Shown here: positions 60,330 through 64,000 of the stretch, one piece after another
How positions within the stretch are numbered: the stretch's first letter is position 1
Layout: the number at the start of each line of letters is the position of its first letter
DNA from: Mycobacterium sp.
GTDB taxonomy: Bacteria > Actinomycetota > Actinomycetes > Mycobacteriales > Mycobacteriaceae
Length of the DNA: 64,000 nt
Direction: 5' to 3'
Assembly: GCA_016197405.1 (NCBI GenBank)
Contig: JACPVR010000028.1
Span: 62,001 to 126,000, forward strand
Program-made: the position numbers and the translations under genes
The notes under the pieces: model-generated
Databases searched by the model: none
The model's input: the letters and a program-made list of their open reading frames with translations, nothing else
Told to the model about the DNA's origin: nothing

Positions 60330-61651
60330 AGATTTCGCTGTTCTACGAGTTCCCGCTGCCCCGGCCGTGGGCCGAGGGCGACGAGCACCAGCTGTTCCAG
60401 GACGGGTTGGACGAGGTGGAGGCCGCCGACAAGGCCGGCTTCTCCACGGTGTGGCTGACCGAACACCACTTCCTGGAGGAGTACTGCCATTCCACCGCAC
60501 CGGAGATGTTCCTGGCCGCGGCGAGCCAGCGCACCAAGGACATCCGGCTGGGCTTCGGGGTCATGCACCTGCCGCCGCCGATCAACAACCCGGCCCGCAT
60601 TGCCGAACGCGTCGCCACCTTGGACCATTTGTCCAACGGCCGCGTCGAATTCGGCACCGGTGAGGGATCCTCGGTCGCCGAGCTCGGCGGTTTCGACATC
60701 GACCCCGCCGACAAACGCACCATGTGGGAAGAGGCGCTGGAAGTCTCCATCCGCGCCATGACCGAGACACCGTTCACCGGATTCAAGGGTGAGCATGTCC
60801 AGATGCCGGCCCGCAACGTCATCCCCAAGCCACTGCAGAGCCCGCACCCGCCAGTGTGGGTTGCCTGTACGCGCCCGTCCTCGGTACAGATGGCCGCGCA
60901 GAAGGCAATCGGTGCACTGAGTTTCGCTTACACCGGGCCGGAAGCACTCAAGCAGCGGGTGGACGGCTACTACCAGGAATTCGAAGAGCAGGGCGCGCCC
61001 GTCACCCCGGCCATCAACCCCAACATCCTGGCCATCGGCGGCGACCTGTCGATGATGGTGGCCAAGACCGACGACGAGGCGCTCAAGCGTCTCGGCATCG
61101 GCGGCGGCTTCTTCTCGTTCGGCATCATGCACTACTACATGACCGGTATGCACGTGCCCGGGCGCACCGGGGTGTGGGAACTCTACGAACAGGCCGTCAA
61201 GGACGATCCGACACTGGCCTACGGACCGGGACGCGGGGCCATCGGCTCGCCCGACACCGTACGGGAGTTCCTGCGTGGCTACGAGGCCAGCGGTGTCGAC
61301 GAGATCATCCTGCTGCTCAACCCGCGCAGCCATGAGGGCACCATGGAATCCATCGAGATCATGGGCCGCGAGATCCTGCCGGAATTCATCGAGCGCGACG
61401 AAAAGGCCGTGGCCGCAAAGGCGAAACGGCTGGCCCCGGTGATCGAGAAGGTAGAGGCGCGGCGCCAGCCTTCCGATGCCCCGCTGTTCGACGAGACGTA
61501 CTCCTTCGGTGGTCTGCCCACCGGCCGGGGCGGCAAGTTCACCGCGGGCGAGATCCCCGAGGCCATGGCAGAGATCAACGAGGGCCGGGTGCAGGCGGCC
61601 CAGCAGGAGAAACAAGCACGCGAAAAGGCCGCGCGCGAAACGAGCGCCTGA
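60326..61651 (+). CDS. LLM class (luciferase-like) flavin-dependent oxidoreductase
   Basis: A 441-residue luciferase-like protein, longer than the usual 330-380 because of a charged, Ala/Glu/Lys-rich C-terminal tail (after about 385). It has DKAGFSTVWLTEHHF (35-49), IRLGFGVMHLP, RVEFGTGEGSS and HPPVWVAC. It probably uses reduced FMN or F420 to oxidise or cleave a ring or alkyl ketone. Its start overlaps the KstD-like gene by four bases. Confidence 0.9.
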   Translation: MKISLFYEFPLPRPWAEGDEHQLFQDGLDEVEAADKAGFSTVWLTEHHFLEEYCHSTAPEMFLAAASQRTKDIRLGFGVMHLPPPINNPARIAERVATLDHLSNGRVEFGTGEGSSVAELGGFDIDPADKRTMWEEALEVSIRAMTETPFTGFKGEHVQMPARNVIPKPLQSPHPPVWVACTRPSSVQMAAQKAIGALSFAYTGPEALKQRVDGYYQEFEEQGAPVTPAINPNILAIGGDLSMMVAKTDDEALKRLGIGGGFFSFGIMHYYMTGMHVPGRTGVWELYEQAVKDDPTLAYGPGRGAIGSPDTVREFLRGYEASGVDEIILLLNPRSHEGTMESIEIMGREILPEFIERDEKAVAAKAKRLAPVIEKVEARRQPSDAPLFDETYSFGGLPTGRGGKFTAGEIPEAMAEINEGRVQAAQQEKQAREKAARETSA

Positions 61652-61684
61652 GAGGTTGTATCCCATGGCAGCGGGGCCGCAGGT

Positions 61685-62527
61685 ATGACGGCGTTCGATG
61701 AACGAGTGCGCTACGACGGCAGACGCGTCGTCGTCACCGGCGCGTCCTCGGGGATCGGGGCGGCGGTGGCGCGGCAGATCGCCGAGGTCGGCGGGCGGGT
61801 GACCGGCCTGGACGTGCGCGCACCCGGCGACCCCCGATACCTCGACGAGTTCATCGGCGTCGACCTCGCCGATCCGGACTCCATCGACGCCGCCGTCGCG
61901 GAAATCCGTTCCGGCGGTGGACCGGTGGATGCGTTGTTCAACATCGCCGGGGTGTCGTCGGGTATCGGTGATGCGGCACTGGTCGTCCGGATCAACTTTC
62001 TCGGGATGCGTCATTTCACCGAGGCGATCGAGGATCTGCTGCCGCCGGGGTCGGCGATCACCAACGTGTCTTCCCTGGCTGCCTCGGCGTACCGGGAAAA
62101 TGCCGCGACGACGGCGGGAATACTTGCGACCCGGTCCATCTCGGAGGGCAGGCAGTGGTGTGCCGAGAACCCGGATGCGCTTGCCGACGGCGGCTACCGG
62201 CTGTCCAAGGAAGCGATAATCCTCTACGGCATGTCACGCGTCGGTGAACTGGGGGCGCGCGGTATCCGGATCAACTGCAGTGCCCCGGGCGTCACCGACA
62301 CCCCTATTCTCGACCAGTTACGTTCGGCGTACGGGCAGCACTATCTCGACTCGTTCACCACGCCGCTGGGACGGGTCTCCGGGCCCGCGGAGCAGGCCGG
62401 GGTACTGCTGTTCCTCGGCAGCCCGGCGGCCGGCTACATCACCGGGCAGGTGATCTGGGTCGACGGTGGCATTCTCGCCGAGCGCCTGGCCGGCGAACTG
62501 ACCACACACCAAGCGCAGGGGAGCTGA
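61685..62527 (+). CDS. SDR family oxidoreductase (3-alpha-hydroxysteroid/coniferyl alcohol dehydrogenase-like)
   Basis: A 280-residue SDR with TGASSGIG (18-25), NIAG (86-89), Ser129/130, Tyr171-Lys175 (YRLSK), and an insertion of about 30 residues between the Ser and Tyr of the active site (around 135-165). That insertion is the feature of the 3-alpha-HSD/carbonyl reductase and coniferyl alcohol dehydrogenase group. It would oxidise a ring or benzylic alcohol. It lies 33 bases after the LLM gene and two bases before the cyclase-family gene. Confidence 0.9.
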   Translation: MTAFDERVRYDGRRVVVTGASSGIGAAVARQIAEVGGRVTGLDVRAPGDPRYLDEFIGVDLADPDSIDAAVAEIRSGGGPVDALFNIAGVSSGIGDAALVVRINFLGMRHFTEAIEDLLPPGSAITNVSSLAASAYRENAATTAGILATRSISEGRQWCAENPDALADGGYRLSKEAIILYGMSRVGELGARGIRINCSAPGVTDTPILDQLRSAYGQHYLDSFTTPLGRVSGPAEQAGVLLFLGSPAAGYITGQVIWVDGGILAERLAGELTTHQAQGS

Positions 62528-62529
62528 GC

Positions 62530-63534
62530 ATGGCCGGCACGATGGCCGACTTCCGCAGAATCGCCGACGATGTCCGCAACTGGGGCCGGTGGGGTGACGA
62601 CGATGAACTGGGCACCCTGAACTTCATCACCGAGGACAAGATTGCGCAGGCGGCCTCGCTGGCCAAGCGCGGCAAGCTGTTTGCGCTTGGCTCGGATTTC
62701 GGCTCGGCCGGGCCACAGGGCGCCTTCCAGTTCCGGCACAACCCCATCCACGTGATGACGGTCGACGGTGGTGATGCCAACACGCTGGTGCAGTACGGAC
62801 CGCAATGGCTGAAGAATTCGGTGGCCGCCGAGCTCAGCGGTTTCTTCGCCGGTCCGGACAACCCGTTCCGGTTCAACGACGACATGATCGTGATGACCCT
62901 GCAGGCCGCGTCGCAATGGGATGCGCTGAGCCATGTCTACTACGAGGACAGGCTGTACAACGGGTTCCCGGCGGATTCGGTGACGAGCTTCGGTGCGTTT
63001 CACTGCGGTATCGACAAAGTCGACGCAAAGGGCATCACATCGCGCGGTGTCCTGCTCGATGTGGTGCGCCACCGCGGTGCCGATGTCTACCTCGAACCCG
63101 GAAATCCCATCACACCAGCCGAACTCGACGATGTCGCCAGGGCGCAGGGTGTGACGGTGACACCCGGTGACATCGTGGTGGTGCACACCGGCTGGTGGAC
63201 CCGGTTCCAGCAGGCCGTTGGCGGTGGCGAAGCCGGTTCCGGGTTGGACTGGACCTGTGCGTCCTGGATGCACGATCATCAGATCGCCGCCATCGCCGCG
63301 GACAATCTGATGGTCGAGGATCCCGATCCGGCATCGGGCGTCGAGGGCACCTTCCTGCCTATGCACATGCTGTGCCTGCGCGATATGGGACTCATGCTCG
63401 GCGAGTACTGGGATCTGACGGCGCTGTCGGCCGATTGCGCTGCCGACGGTGTCTACGAGTTCCAGTTGGTGGCACCGCCTTTGCGCGTCATCGGGGCGGT
63501 CGGCTCACCGGTCAACCCGATCGCGATCAAATAG
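62530..63534 (+). CDS. Cyclase family protein (kynurenine formamidase-like metal hydrolase)
   Basis: A 334-residue member of the cyclase family (PF04199-like layout). It has LGTLNFIT near the N-terminus, then ASQWDALSHVYYE where the family metal motif HxGTHxDxxxH is expected, and GDIVVVHTGWW. The Asp and His of the motif are present; the first histidines are replaced by Ser/Gln, as in a common actinobacterial branch. It may hydrolyse a lactone or amide ring. The ATG is two bases after the SDR stop. Confidence 0.85.
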   Translation: MAGTMADFRRIADDVRNWGRWGDDDELGTLNFITEDKIAQAASLAKRGKLFALGSDFGSAGPQGAFQFRHNPIHVMTVDGGDANTLVQYGPQWLKNSVAAELSGFFAGPDNPFRFNDDMIVMTLQAASQWDALSHVYYEDRLYNGFPADSVTSFGAFHCGIDKVDAKGITSRGVLLDVVRHRGADVYLEPGNPITPAELDDVARAQGVTVTPGDIVVVHTGWWTRFQQAVGGGEAGSGLDWTCASWMHDHQIAAIAADNLMVEDPDPASGVEGTFLPMHMLCLRDMGLMLGEYWDLTALSADCAADGVYEFQLVAPPLRVIGAVGSPVNPIAIK

Positions 63535-63562
63535 TGCCGCTACCGATCCGGACTGAGGCAGG

Positions 63563-64000
63563 GTGAATATTCAACACAACACGATCGTCGTCGACGGGCT
63601 GGTCACCGCCTATCTGGAGGCCGGCGACCGCGATGCCGAGCCCGTGGTGCTGCTGCACGGCGGCGAGTTCGGCGCCAGTGCCGAAATAGGCTGGGAAGAA
63701 ACGATTCCCGAGCTGGCGCGGTATTACCGTGTGGTGGCACCCGATATGCTCGGCTACGGCGGGACAGCCAAGGTGCTGGACTTCGTCGACGGACGCGGCA
63801 TGCGGATCCGGCATATCGCGGCGTTCTGCGCCGCCGTCGGTATCGAACGCGCCTATTTCGTCGGCAACTCGATGGGCGCCATCAACCTGCTGGTCGACGC
63901 CACATCCGAAACGCCGGTGCTGCCGACGCGCGCCATGGTGGCGATCTGCGGTGGCGGGGACATCCAGCAGAACGAGCACATGGCGGCGCTCTACGACTAT
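63563..64000 (+). CDS. Alpha/beta-fold hydrolase (3' end outside the window)
   Basis: An open frame of 146 codons from GTG at 63563, running off the window. It has LLHGGEFGAS (oxyanion), APDMLGYGGTAK and the nucleophile elbow VGNSMGAINL, so it is an alpha/beta hydrolase of the C-C or ester hydrolase group, like the gene at 55107. It continues the meta-cleavage operon, 28 bases after the cyclase-family gene. The remainder cannot be judged. Confidence 0.85.
   Translation, partial: MNIQHNTIVVDGLVTAYLEAGDRDAEPVVLLHGGEFGASAEIGWEETIPELARYYRVVAPDMLGYGGTAKVLDFVDGRGMRIRHIAAFCAAVGIERAYFVGNSMGAINLLVDATSETPVLPTRAMVAICGGGDIQQNEHMAALYDY

Noticed and set aside
58497..62014. Two antisense frames of about 595 codons opposite the KstD-like and LLM genes
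   Set aside because: Shadows of well-supported plus-strand genes; no start context or motif.

Overview
The window looks like chromosomal DNA of a mycobacterium, most probably an environmental Mycolicibacterium-type species. The reasons are high GC with strongly C/G-ending codons, many GTG starts, a complete yrbEA-yrbEB-mceABCDEF locus with a Mas-type gene beside it, a mycofactocin-type short-chain dehydrogenase, and a dense set of fadE-like genes. I see no tRNA, rRNA, insertion sequence, phage gene or CRISPR array. Genus and substrate are inferences; the families are read from motifs.

Layout. 1-5.6 kb: tail of an acyl-CoA dehydrogenase (ACAD), a crotonase-fold protein, a MeaB-like GTPase, a TesB-like thioesterase, a TetR regulator and a two-gene ACAD pair. 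5.7-10.9 kb (minus): one overlapping operon of a Rieske oxygenase alpha subunit, an unknown 109-residue protein, an amidohydrolase, a SnoaL-like protein and a second ACAD pair. 11.3-19.5 kb (plus): amidohydrolase, ACAD, SDR, CoA-transferase, thiolase, ACAD, then a TetR gene coupled to an unknown gene. 19.5-26.8 kb (minus): orphan NuoF-like flavoprotein, ferredoxin, DUF35-thiolase/aldolase fusion, alpha/beta hydrolase, two 3-hydroxyisobutyrate-dehydrogenase-like genes, P450 and ferredoxin. 26.8-31 kb: an unknown gene, alpha/beta hydrolase, Rieske ferredoxin and two amidohydrolases. 31.1-35 kb: an ACAD paralogous to the one at 4412, and a mycofactocin-type SDR / ferredoxin / P450 operon. 35.2-47.9 kb (plus): aldehyde dehydrogenase, CoA-transferase, a decayed thiolase fragment, and the mce importer operon. 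48-50.9 kb: four small exported proteins and a Mas protein. 51-64 kb: acyl-CoA ligase, two KstD-like flavoproteins, an IclR regulator, and a meta-cleavage operon (MhpC-, MhpA- and MhpB-like, LLM flavoprotein, SDR, cyclase-family enzyme, and a hydrolase cut by the window end).

How the genes could work together (inference): a hydrophobic compound enters through the Mce system. It is hydroxylated by P450s and Rieske oxygenases, oxidised by the SDR and aldehyde dehydrogenase, activated by CoA ligase or CoA-transferases, shortened by ACADs, crotonase, thiolase and a retro-aldolase-like fusion, and an aromatic product is opened by extradiol cleavage. A 15-bp palindrome, GAGAAT-N3-ATTCTC, recurs at most of the divergent promoters from about 3.3 to 55 kb. 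It suggests that much of the window is one regulon, and the TetR gene at 2576-3229 beside a perfect copy is the best candidate regulator.
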